44,053 nt of DNA from an uncultured Clostridium sp. (lineage in GTDB: Bacteria > Bacillota > Clostridia > TANB77 > CAG-508), in contig CAOKGO010000013.1 of assembly GCA_948468045.1 (NCBI GenBank), forward strand, positions 1 through 44,053, in the 5' to 3' direction. Both the position numbers and the translations under genes were made by a program. Positions 26,661 to 35,980 of the stretch are shown here, in pieces (the stretch's first letter is position 1; each line of letters starts with the position of its first letter). Under the pieces are notes generated by a model that was not told where the DNA came from, ran no database searches, and worked only from the letters and a program-made list of their open reading frames with translations.

Positions 26661-29175
26661 ATGATAGGAAAAAATTTGACTTATATATCTTTATTTAGTA
26701 GTGCAGGTGTAGGGTGTTATGGATTTAAGCAGGCAAATTTTGAATGTATTGCTACAAATGAATTAATTGAAAGAAGACTAAATATTCAAAAAGTAAATAA
26801 AAAATGCAAACTAAATACAGGTTATATATTAGGAGATATAAAAGAACAAAGAGTAAAGCAAAAAATATTAAATGAAATAAAAAAATGGAAAAAAAGAGGA
26901 AATGATAAAGTAGATGTGCTAATTGCTACACCGCCTTGCCAAGGAATGAGCGTAGCAAACCATAAGAAAAATGAAGAGGAAATTGTAAGAAATAGTTTAG
27001 TAGTAGAATCTATTTCAATAATAAAAAAAATAAAACCAAGAATTTTCATTTTTGAAAATGTACCAGCTTTTATGAAAACAGCTTGTACATCTTTTTGTGG
27101 AGAAATTCAAGAAATAGGACAAGTTATAGAAGAGGAACTAGGTAAAAATTATTGTATTTATAGCAAAGTAATAAACTTTAAAAATTATGGTTCTAATTCT
27201 TCAAGGAAAAGAACATTAGTTATAGGAATAGAAAATAGTTTTTCAGATTATATATCTCCAATAGAGCTATTTCCTAAATATACAAAAGAAAAACTACTAG
27301 AAGAAGTAATAGGAAATTTGCCAAATTTAGAGTGGGGAGAATTTGCACAAAATGATTTTTATCATCAGTTTAGAACTTACCCAGAGCATATGAGAAATTG
27401 GATTACAAATTTAGAGCAAGGGAAAAGTGCATTTGACAATATAAATATAGAAGACAAACCACATAAAATAGTTAATGGAGAAATTGTAATAAATCAAAAT
27501 AAAAATGGAGACAAATATACAAGACAAGAATGGAATAAAGTAGGACCATGTATACATACAAGAAATGATCAATTAGCTTCTCAAAATACTATACATCCAA
27601 CACAAGACAGGGTATTTTCTATTAGAGAATTAATGGAAATGATGACAATTCCAAGAGATTTTAGATGGATTGATAAAACTTTAGAAGAATTAAATGAATT
27701 AGAATTAGAAGAAAAAATAAAATTACTAAAATCTGAAGAAATAAATATTAGACAATCCATAGGAGAAGCGGTTCCAACGAATATATTTTATCAAATAGCA
27801 CAAAATATAAATGAGATATTAAAAAAAGAAAATTATAATGAGCAGAAAATAAAGAAGATTGTAGAGGAAAGAAAACTTACAGATTTAGAAAATTTAAAGA
27901 GATTTGTAAGAAACAGTAAAAATATAGGTTTAGGAACTTTATCTAAAATAGTAGAATTGTCAAATACAAAAAGGACAACAACAGATGCTTATTTTACAAA
28001 TAAATTTATAATAACAGAGATTATAAAAAAACTGCCAGATTTTGCAAAAGATGAAATACATATACTTGAACCATCAGTTGGAATAGGCAATTTTATACCA
28101 TTAATAGCAGCTAAGTATGAACATATAAAAAAAGTAATTATTGATGTAGTAGATATTGACAAAAATATTATTGAGGTATTAAAAATTTTAATTAGAAAGT
28201 ATAAACTACCAAAAAACATTAAAATTAATTATATTTGTGATGATTACTTATTACATCAATTTAATAAAAAATATCAGTTAATTATAGGAAATCCACCATT
28301 TACAAAACTTAACTCTAAAGATGAAAAGTTAGAAGAATATTTAAAAGAAAACCAAAATCAAGATTCAAAAAATTTGGTGTCTTTCTTTATAGAAAAATCA
28401 TTGAAAATGACAGAAAATTTAGCTTTAATTGTTCCAAAATCTGTCTTAAATACACCAGAATACAAAGTAACAAGAGAAATATTAGATAAAACATCTATTA
28501 GTCATATTATAGATAATGGGGAATTAGGATTTAAAGGTGTTTTAGTAGAAACTATATGTTTTATTGCAAATACTGTCGTAAAGCCAAATAAAACAGTAGT
28601 AAAATCACTTACAAAATCAAAAGAAATAATACAAAAGCAAAAATATATTACAGATAATAAATTTCCATATTGGATTATATACAGAGATGCAAAATTTGAT
28701 AAAATAGCTAAAAATATGAAATTTGGAATATTTGAAGTATTTAGAGATAGGCAAATTACAAATGATAATTCTGAGAATATACCAAGTAATGAATATAATA
28801 TTAGAGTAATAAAATCTAGGAACATATCTGATGATGGAAAAGAAATTCTAAATATCGAAAATTATGATGCTTATATTAGTGCTAAAGAATTAGAAAAATT
28901 ATCAGTAAAAAAATATATACAATCAGAAGATGTATATTTAACACCTAACATGACATATTTACCAAGAGTTATGAAAAAGCCAAAGGGAATGATAACAAAT
29001 CGGAAGTGTAGCTATTTTAATACCTAAAAATAAAAAGATACAGCTTTCAAATGAAGACATGTCTTATTTTTCATCAAAAGAATATAGAGAATTTTACCAA
29101 ACTGCTAGAAATTATCAAACTAGGTCTTTAAATGTAGACAATAATTCAGTTTTTTTCTTTGGGAAAAGAAAGTAA
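26661..29175 (+). CDS. Fused m5C and m6A DNA methyltransferase, needs one +1 shift
   Basis: 837 aa after the shift; two methyltransferases in one chain. The N-terminal half is a cytosine-5 enzyme: motif I YISLFSSAGVGCYGF, motif IV ATPPCQGMS with the catalytic Cys, motif VI IFENVPAF, motif VIII NSSRKRTLVIG and motif X RQSIGEAVPTNI. The second half is an N6-adenine enzyme: AYFTNKFIITEI, motif I HILEPSVGIGNFI and motif IV IIGNPPFTKL. A C-terminal recognition region is completed by the shift at CGG 29001 (MITNGSVAILIPKNKK). The next gene encodes an HNH-type nuclease, so this is probably a type II system for an asymmetric site needing a different base methylated on each strand. Confidence 0.9.
29001..29003 (+). 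other. In-frame CGG, +1 shift site 10 (methyltransferase Gly781)
   Basis: ATA ACA AAT C GGA AGT GTA GCT. The zero frame ends within ten residues. The shifted frame continues 57 codons to 29175, filling the gap up to the nuclease gene. Confidence 0.87.
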
Positions 29176-29216
29176 GCTTAGTGAGTTTTTATTAATTAGG
29201 AAAGGATGTGTCAAAT

Positions 29217-30416
29217 ATGGAAGAAGAAATTACTAGACTACTAGAATCGAACAATTATGACATTAGAATTTCAGGTGATGCAAGATGGCTTGACCAAAAA
29301 TGTACTATGGATGTAATATCTATTGTGGCAGATTGTATTTTAGAATATTTAGGTGAAGATAAAGAAAAAAAATTTAAAGTAAAAGATATTTGGTTTAACC
29401 AATATACAATAGATAATGTGCAATCTATTTTTAGGAAACCAAATCCACAAAAAAAGGCAAAAAATGAATATGACAAATGGTTTTCACAACCAATGAAATT
29501 ATTTGGATATACTAAAATACTAATAGAAACAAAAGAAGGAAGAGAGAATGTTTATCAATTAAGTAATGAAAATGTATTGAGATATATAGCACAAAGAGAG
29601 AATAATGCCCATAAATTTTTATGTTACTATATAGAGAAAGTTTTAGAAGATTCAAATTTAAAAGAAGATTTTGAAGAATTTTTTAGTAAGCAAGATAAAA
29701 ATGCATATAAAAAGTTAAAAGAAACATTTGCAGAATTTACAATTGATAATACAGAAGTTAATGGAAAACTTGAATGTAATAGAATTTTTACAAAGGTAGT
29801 AAATCCGTTAGCATTTGAAAAAAATAAAAAAGGAACAAAAGGTGGACGTTTGTCTAAGCATATTATAACAAGAGATATGCTAATGTATAATAGACCTAAT
29901 TGGAGAGATAACAGAAAACCTAAAAATATGACAAGAGCAGAATTTGAAGTAGAAATGAAACAAAAATTAGCTGTTTTGTCAGAATATAGAATTCAAAAAG
30001 CTAAAAATCAGTTACGTTCGTATAATGAAGTATATCGTGATGGACAATCTGAAATAAAAGAAAACAACAATTATCAAAAAGGTGCAATAAATATGCATCA
30101 TATATTTCCAAAATCAGATTTTAAAAGTATTTCCGATTATGTTGAAAACTTAATAGCACTTACACCAAACCAACATTACATATTGGCACATCCAAATGGA
30201 AACACACAATATATTGATAGGAATTTTCAACATGTTTGTTTGATTAATAAGGTAAATAGCATAAAAGAAAATTTGTTAAAAGAAGACACGAATAAAATAT
30301 ATAGTTTTCAATGTATGATAAAGGTATTAAATATTGGACTTAATACAAATGAATTTGATGAAGTTCAAGATATGGACTTTGATAGGGTAATTGAAATTAT
30401 AAATGCAAAATATTAG
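29217..30416 (+). CDS. HNH-family restriction endonuclease (predicted)
   Basis: About 399 aa from ATG 29217 (AGGAAAGG upstream); a GTG at 29208 is possible. The C-terminal third contains MHHIFPKSDFKSISDYVENL followed by IALTPNQHYILAHPN, an HNH (beta-beta-alpha metal) nuclease with its His-His, Asn and final His. The N-terminal region has no known motif and probably recognises DNA. Directly downstream of the fused methyltransferase and in the same orientation, it is most simply the cutting partner. The pair lies between sigH and polA, so it probably inserted into a core neighbourhood. Confidence 0.82.
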   Translation: MEEEITRLLESNNYDIRISGDARWLDQKCTMDVISIVADCILEYLGEDKEKKFKVKDIWFNQYTIDNVQSIFRKPNPQKKAKNEYDKWFSQPMKLFGYTKILIETKEGRENVYQLSNENVLRYIAQRENNAHKFLCYYIEKVLEDSNLKEDFEEFFSKQDKNAYKKLKETFAEFTIDNTEVNGKLECNRIFTKVVNPLAFEKNKKGTKGGRLSKHIITRDMLMYNRPNWRDNRKPKNMTRAEFEVEMKQKLAVLSEYRIQKAKNQLRSYNEVYRDGQSEIKENNNYQKGAINMHHIFPKSDFKSISDYVENLIALTPNQHYILAHPNGNTQYIDRNFQHVCLINKVNSIKENLLKEDTNKIYSFQCMIKVLNIGLNTNEFDEVQDMDFDRVIEIINAKY

Positions 30417-30439
30417 AGCATAATTAAGGAGGAAAAATT

Positions 30440-33150
30440 TTGGATAAATTAGTTTTAGTGGATGGAAATAGCATCATGAACAGAGCATTTTATGGAATTA
30501 TGGGAAGCAAAATGTTGACAACAAAAGATGGAAAATATACAAATGCAGTTTATGGTTTTTTAGCTATTTTATTTAAACTGTTAGAAGATGTAGAACCTCA
30601 ATATTTAGTAGTTGCTTTTGACTTAAAAGCACCAACTGCAAGACATAAATTATATGAGGGATACAAAGCAACAAGAAAAGGAATGCCACAAGAACTTGCG
30701 GAACAAATGCCAATCATAAAAGATATTTTGCGTGCTATGAATATTGATATTGTAGAAATGGAAGGATATGAAGCAGATGACGTGCTTCGGAACTTTATCT
30801 CGTTATGGTGAAAAAAAAGGCTTAAATGTTACAATACTTTCAGGGGATAGAGATACTTTTCAATTAGCAACAGATAAAGTAACTATTAGAATTCCACATA
30901 CTAAGGGAGGAAAGACTGAAACAGATGAATATAACAGAGAAAAAATTATTGAAAAATATGGACTAGAACCAAAGCAATTAATTGATGTAAAAGGACTACA
31001 AGGAGATAGCTCAGATAATATTCCGGGAGTACCAGGAATAGGTGAAAAAACTGCTCTTTCCTTAATACAAAAATTTGGGTCTATTGAAAATTTATATGAA
31101 AAAGTAGATAAACAAGAATCAGAATTAAAAGGAAAACAAAAAGAAAATATAGAAAACAATAAAGAACTTGCTTTTTTATCTAAAACATTGGGAACAATTA
31201 ATTTAGAAGTGCCAATTCAAGACACATTAGAAGACTTCAAAGTAGAAGAATGGAATAAACCAAAAGTATTAGAATTATTTAGAGAGCTAAATTTTAATCG
31301 TTATATTGATAGATTTTCTTTGCGTGATGGACAAGAAGAGACTAAAAAAGATTTAAAAACTTTATATAAAAAAGTAGATAAAACAAAAGAAGAAATCATA
31401 AAATTAATAAAAAATCAAAAACAAATGATTTTTGCTATAAATACATGCAAAGATGATAATCAAGAAAAAATCATAAAAGAAAAAATAATAGGCTTTGGAA
31501 TTTTTGACGAAGAACAAAAAGAAGCAATGTATTTAATCATAGAAGAAGAAAACATACAAGATTTAAAAGAAATTTTAGAAGATGAAGAAATAAAAAAAAT
31601 AAGTTATAATATAACTAAAACTTATATTTTATTAAAGCAAGTAGGAATTGATTTAAAAGGAATAAACTATGATATAGCTATTGCAAGTTATATTTTAAAT
31701 CCAACAAATAATAAATTAGAATTAGATAAATTAACTGAACAATATCTAGGATTAGATGTTTTAGAACTAATTGGAAAAGATCCTGAACAAAAGCAAATCA
31801 ATTTATTTGACACAATTGGAGAACAAACAGAACAAACGAATTTAAAAGGGCAAGAAAAGTTTGCACTATATAGTTATTCAATATACAAAATAAAAGAAAC
31901 AACTTTAAAAGAGCTAGAACAAACAGGAGCTTTAGAGCTATTTTATGATATTGATATGCCCACAGTAGAAGTTTTGTCAAATATGCAATGGAATGGAATG
32001 TTTGTTGATAAAGAAGAATTAGAACAATTTGGAAAAGAGCTAACTGAGAAACTAGAAACAATAACAAAAATCATTTATGAAATGGCAGGAGAAGAATTTA
32101 ATATTAATTCTACAAAACAACTTCGGAGAAATTTTATTTGAGAAAATGAAATTGCCAGTTGTTAAGAAAACAAAAAGTGGATATTCTACTGATGTAGATG
32201 TTTTAGAAAAATTAAAGAAAGAAGACCCAATAATTGAACAAATACTAGAATATAGGCAATTAATGAAACTAAACTCTACTTATGTAGAGGGGCTAAAACA
32301 ATATATAAACCCAAAAACAAATAGAATACACTCATTTTTTCATCAAACAATAACTGCAACAGGAAGAATTAGTTCAACAGAACCAAACTTGCAAAACATA
32401 CCAACTAGGTTTGAATTAGGAAAAAGAGTAAGAAAAGTCTTTAGGCCAGAAGATGGAAAAATATACCTAGATAGTGACTATTCACAAATTGAATTAAGAG
32501 TTTTAGCAGCAGTATCAAATGATGAACATATGATACAAGCATTTAAAGAAGGGCAAGATATCCATAAACAAGCTGCATCAAAAGTATTTAAAACACCAAT
32601 CGAAGAAGTAACAAAAGAACAAAGAAGTGATGCAAAAGCAGTAAACTTTGGAATTGTGTATGGAATTAGTGATTTTGGTTTAGGAGAACAGCTAGGAATA
32701 TCAAGAAAAAAAGCCAAAGAATATATTGAGCAATACTTGGAACAATACTCAGGAATAAAAGAATTTATGGAAAACATAACAGAAGAGGCAAAAGAAAAAG
32801 GATATGTAGAAACACTATTCCATAGAAGAAGATATATACCAGAATTAAAATCCAACAATTATATGGTAAGACAATTTGGATCAAGAGCGGCAATGAATAC
32901 CCCAATACAAGGAACAGCTGCTGACATAATGAAAATTGCAATGATAAAAGTATATAAAGAAATGCAAAAAAGAGGGCTACAATCTAAAATAGTGCTACAA
33001 GTCCATGATGAAATGTTAATTGAAGCCTTAGAACAAGAAAAAGAAGAAATAAAACAAATTATGAAACAATGTATGGAAACAGCAGCAACTTTAAGTGTAC
33101 CACTAATAGCTGACATATCAGAAGCCAAAAATTGGTACGACTGTAAATAA
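30440..33150 (+). CDS. polA: DNA polymerase I, needs two +1 shifts
   Basis: 902 aa after two shifts, the normal PolA length. Start TTG 30440 with AAGGAGG 7 nt upstream. The 5'-3' exonuclease domain runs from LVLVDGNSIMNRAFYG through ATRKGMPQELAEQMP, EGYEADDVLGTLSRYG, ILSGDRDTFQLA and GDSSDNIPGVPGIGEKTA. The 3'-5' proofreading domain is present but lacks the DxE metal site (MIFAINTCKD), as in many Firmicutes. The polymerase domain has motif A DSDYSQIELRVLAA, motif B DAKAVNFGIVYGIS and motif C LQVHDEML. The zero frame breaks at residues 116 and 561 within conserved segments. Since polA is important for viability in this group, both shifts must be efficient. Confidence 0.96.
30788..30790 (+). 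other. In-frame CGG, +1 shift site 11 (PolA Gly117)
   Basis: GAC GTG CTT C GGA ACT TTA TCT. Skipping C gives YEADDVLGTLSRYGEKKG, the universal 5'-nuclease segment with its catalytic Asp pair. Confidence 0.95.
32124..32126 (+). other. In-frame CGG, +1 shift site 12 (PolA Gly562)
   Basis: AAA CAA CTT C GGA GAA ATT TTA. Skipping C gives INSTKQLGEILFEKMKLP, a conserved segment at the start of the polymerase thumb. Confidence 0.95.
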
Positions 33151-33160
33151 TGTCGTATTG

Positions 33161-33645
33161 GGGACGTTTCTTTTGAGACATTTTTATGTAAATTAGTCGT
33201 ATTTCTCTTTGCACATTTTGCAAAAATATGGACATATCTTACTTTTTTGGCTATATTTAATTTGTTATTATATATTATTTTTTATGCTTTGTGTGTCGCA
33301 ACCCTCGGAAATAAAAAATTGATGGTATCAATTTTTTATATTATAGGAAAGTTTTCTGAACTTCCTATAATATAAAGTGTTCCACAGAAAATTGCTTTGC
33401 AATTTTCGCGGGCGAACCAAAACGGGTAATGTAAATAATCTAAAAGATCAAAGTGTCTTAATTATGCACCTTTTGTTCTTAAGTAGGTTGCTCTAATTGC
33501 ACTTGTTACACTCGTTTGAACGCTTACGCAGCATTGCAAAATAATATATAATAACAAATTTAAAATAATTAAAAGATATGTTTCAAATTTCACAAAAAGA
33601 AAATGTCCCCTAATCTACATAAAAATGTCGCAAAAGAAACGTCCC
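33161..33645. repeat. TIR element of a second type, enclosing a 142-nt family repeat
   Basis: Terminal inverted repeats of 32 bp (33161-33192, starting GGGACGTTTCTTTTG, and 33614-33645) differ at two positions. Sequence ends like GGGACGTTTCTTTTG are typical of REP/MITE-like repeats in Clostridia. No coding capacity. It fills the gap between polA and the transglycosylase gene. Confidence 0.8.
33338..33482. repeat. 142-nt structured repeat, copy c (diverged)
   Basis: TATTATAGGAAAG / CTTCCTATAATA hairpin, GAAAATTGC / GCAATTTTCGCGGGCGAAC hairpin and a large stem GGTAATGTAAAT...AATTATGCACC. Bases differ from other copies but the three-stem order is the same. Confidence 0.65.
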
Positions 33646-33676
33646 TGAAGGGACATGAACAAAAGGAGAGAGAAAA

Positions 33677-34237
33677 TTGAAGAACAAAAAGATAATTATA
33701 ATGATTTTAGTTATTGTTTTAATAGTAGTTGTGTTTTTTGCCTTTAAAGATAAAATGCTAAAGATAATATATCAAAAAGCATACCAAGAACCAGTTTTGG
33801 AGTATGCTACAAAATATGAAGTTGATGAAAATCTTATTTTTGCTTTAATAAAGGCAGAGAGCAATTTTGATGAAAGAGCAATTTCTAATAAAGAGGCAGT
33901 AGGACTTATGCAGATTATGGAAGAAACAGCGAAAGATGTGGCTAGGAAAAATGATATAGAGTTAAATGTTGAAAATTTAAGAGCTGAGATTTTACAAAGT
34001 TCTAAAAATATTGAAATAGGTACTTGTTATTTAAAGACTCTTTTAGATAGGTATGAAAATAAGGAAGTGGCATTAGCTGCATATAATGCAGGTATTGGGA
34101 CAGTAGATGGATGGATAGAAAAAGGCATTATTAAAAAGGATGGAAGTGATATTGAAAATATTCCATATAAAGAGACAAATAATTATGTTAGAAAAATATT
34201 AAGGGACTATAAAATCTATGAGGAGTTGTACAAGTAA
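33677..34237 (+). CDS. Soluble lytic transglycosylase (SLT family), membrane anchored
   Basis: 186 aa from TTG 33677 (AAAAGGAGAG upstream). One N-terminal transmembrane segment (IIIMILVIVLIVVVFFAF), then an SLT lysozyme-like domain with the catalytic Glu in ALIKAESNFDERAISNKEA, followed by VGLMQIMEET and VALAAYNAGIGTVDGWI. It cleaves peptidoglycan glycan strands with formation of 1,6-anhydro ends. In Clostridia this gene often follows coaE or polA. No signal of sporulation specificity in the sequence. Confidence 0.92.
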   Translation: MKNKKIIIMILVIVLIVVVFFAFKDKMLKIIYQKAYQEPVLEYATKYEVDENLIFALIKAESNFDERAISNKEAVGLMQIMEETAKDVARKNDIELNVENLRAEILQSSKNIEIGTCYLKTLLDRYENKEVALAAYNAGIGTVDGWIEKGIIKKDGSDIENIPYKETNNYVRKILRDYKIYEELYK

Positions 34238-34365
34238 AGGAAGAGATAAAAGAAATAATATAAATTAATAATTAACAATATGCTACAAAAGGGTAAAAAA
34301 ATTACTAGACAAATGACAAAAAATGGTATAAAATATATGTGTTAAAAGATAGGAGAAAAAAGAAA

Positions 34366-35598
34366 ATGATAATAGAACAATTAATTTTTACAGTTATTTC
34401 ATTTACCATATTTGTATATATGTTTTTTCGCATGATTAGAAACAATGACACAACCTATGTAGCAATTTTACTTTTAGAGGCAGTTGGAATTGCTCTTAAT
34501 TTTTTAGAAGTATTATTTTCAATTAAACTAAATACAGTATTCCTTATTCTAAAATATATATTATCTATTATACTACCAATAGGTATTATGATATTAGAAA
34601 AAAGAAATATTACTTTATTTGAATTAGTACATATTCAAAAAGCAAAAATATATTTAAAATTAGGAGATAATAAAAAAGCAAAACAAGCATTAATAGATTT
34701 GTTAGAAAAGAGACCAAATTCATATAAAGGACATAGAATGCTAGCAGAGATTTACGAATTAGAGGGTGGCATGAGAAAGGCAATTGATGAATATGTGCAA
34801 GCTATAGACTTAAATAAAAAAGATTATGATTCATACTACAAAGTGGCAGAGTTGTTAAATAATTTAAACAAAAAAGATGAAGCATCTGAAATGTTATTTA
34901 ATCTATTAAATAAAAAACCAGAAATGTATAAAGCAACTGAATTATTAGGAGAAATTCTTATTGAAAAAGAAAGATATAAAGAAGCAGTAAATATATATCA
35001 AGATGCTTTAAGATACAATCCTGTTAGTTATGAATTAAATTACAATTTAGGTATTGCTTATACTATGTTAAATGACTTTCAAAATGCTAAAACTTGTTAT
35101 GAAAAAGCAGCGCAAATTAACACCTTATTATATAATGCAAAATACTCTTTAGCTGAAATTGCTTTAATATACAAAGACTTAGAAGAAGCAGAAAGAAGAT
35201 TTTTAGAAGCAATAGAGGACGAAGAATTATCTGCTGATAGTTATTATGAATTAGCTAAAATTTATTTAATAAAAGGAGATAAAGACACTGCAATCAAATA
35301 CATAAACACAGCCATTGACACAAATGCAAAAAAGATAGTAGAAAAGATAAAAAAAGAGCCAATTTTTATACCAATTATGGCAAAAATTTCTATTCCATTT
35401 AACTTAGAAGAACCAGAACAAAATAAAGAAGTAAAATTAAAAGAAAAAGAAATAAAAGCAAAAGAACATCTAGAAGAAATGAGTGAAATAACAAGACACT
35501 TAAGTTACAATGACATAAAAATGCTAAGAAAAAATAATGGCAGAAAATCAAAAGAGTTCGAAGAAAAAGATTTACAAGAACAAAAGGAGCATGATTAA
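34366..35598 (+). CDS. TPR-repeat membrane protein
   Basis: 410 aa from ATG 34366 (AGGAG 10 nt upstream; a GTG at 34339 in frame is less likely). About three N-terminal transmembrane segments (residues about 5-85) precede tandem tetratricopeptide repeats, for example KAKIYLKLGDNKKAKQALIDLL, HRMLAEIYELEGGMRKAIDEY, LNYNLGIAYTMLNDFQNAKT and SYYELAKIYLIKGDKDTAIK. A charged C-terminal tail follows. Such proteins scaffold complexes, but the partner here is unknown. The last codons and the stop lie inside the first base pairs of a 142-nt repeat, so the repeat supplies the C-terminus QKEHD. Confidence 0.85.
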   Translation: MIIEQLIFTVISFTIFVYMFFRMIRNNDTTYVAILLLEAVGIALNFLEVLFSIKLNTVFLILKYILSIILPIGIMILEKRNITLFELVHIQKAKIYLKLGDNKKAKQALIDLLEKRPNSYKGHRMLAEIYELEGGMRKAIDEYVQAIDLNKKDYDSYYKVAELLNNLNKKDEASEMLFNLLNKKPEMYKATELLGEILIEKERYKEAVNIYQDALRYNPVSYELNYNLGIAYTMLNDFQNAKTCYEKAAQINTLLYNAKYSLAEIALIYKDLEEAERRFLEAIEDEELSADSYYELAKIYLIKGDKDTAIKYINTAIDTNAKKIVEKIKKEPIFIPIMAKISIPFNLEEPEQNKEVKLKEKEIKAKEHLEEMSEITRHLSYNDIKMLRKNNGRKSKEFEEKDLQEQKEHD

Positions 35599-35720
35599 AC
35601 ATTTTTGACATTTTAGATCGCTCTAAATGCTCCGTATTTGTTCGCCTGCCAAATTTGCTTTAGCAAATTTGTGTAGAAAGAGTTTATGTTATAGTAAAAT
35701 CTTCGATTTTACTATAATAT
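35579..35720. repeat. 142-nt structured repeat, copy d1
   Basis: AACAAAAGGAGCATG ... ATGCTCCGTATTTGTT stem, CAAATTTGC/GCAAATTTG hairpin and TTATAGTAAAATC/GATTTTACTATAA hairpin. It overlaps the 3' end of the TPR gene. Confidence 0.85.
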
Positions 35721-35867
35721 AACAAAAGGAGCATGATTAAACATTTTTGACATTTTAGATCGCTCTAAATGCTCCGTATTTGTTCGCCTGCCAAATTTGC
35801 TTTAGCAAATTTGTGTAGAAAGTGTGAAGTTATATAAAAATCTTTGATTTTTGATATAACAAAAGGA
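35721..35867. repeat. 142-nt structured repeat, copy d2
   Basis: Tandem copy of d1, identical through the first two stems and diverged in the last hairpin. Confidence 0.85.
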
Positions 35868-35939
35868 GTATGAATAAAAATAAAATTAAACCTCATAAAA
35901 TTCATAAAATTTAATATACTAATATAGAAGTATAGTAGA

Positions 35940-35965
35940 TTAGTGTAAAACAAATTTTACACTAA
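35940..35965 (+). promoter_or_regulatory. Hairpin directly before the dpaA ribosome binding site
   Basis: TTAGTGTAAAA pairs with TTTTACACTAA around a CAAA loop, and ends 5 nt before GGAGG of dpaA. It could be an operator for a sporulation regulator or an mRNA element controlling initiation. Confidence 0.6.
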
Positions 35966-35980
35966 CAAATGGAGGTTTTT

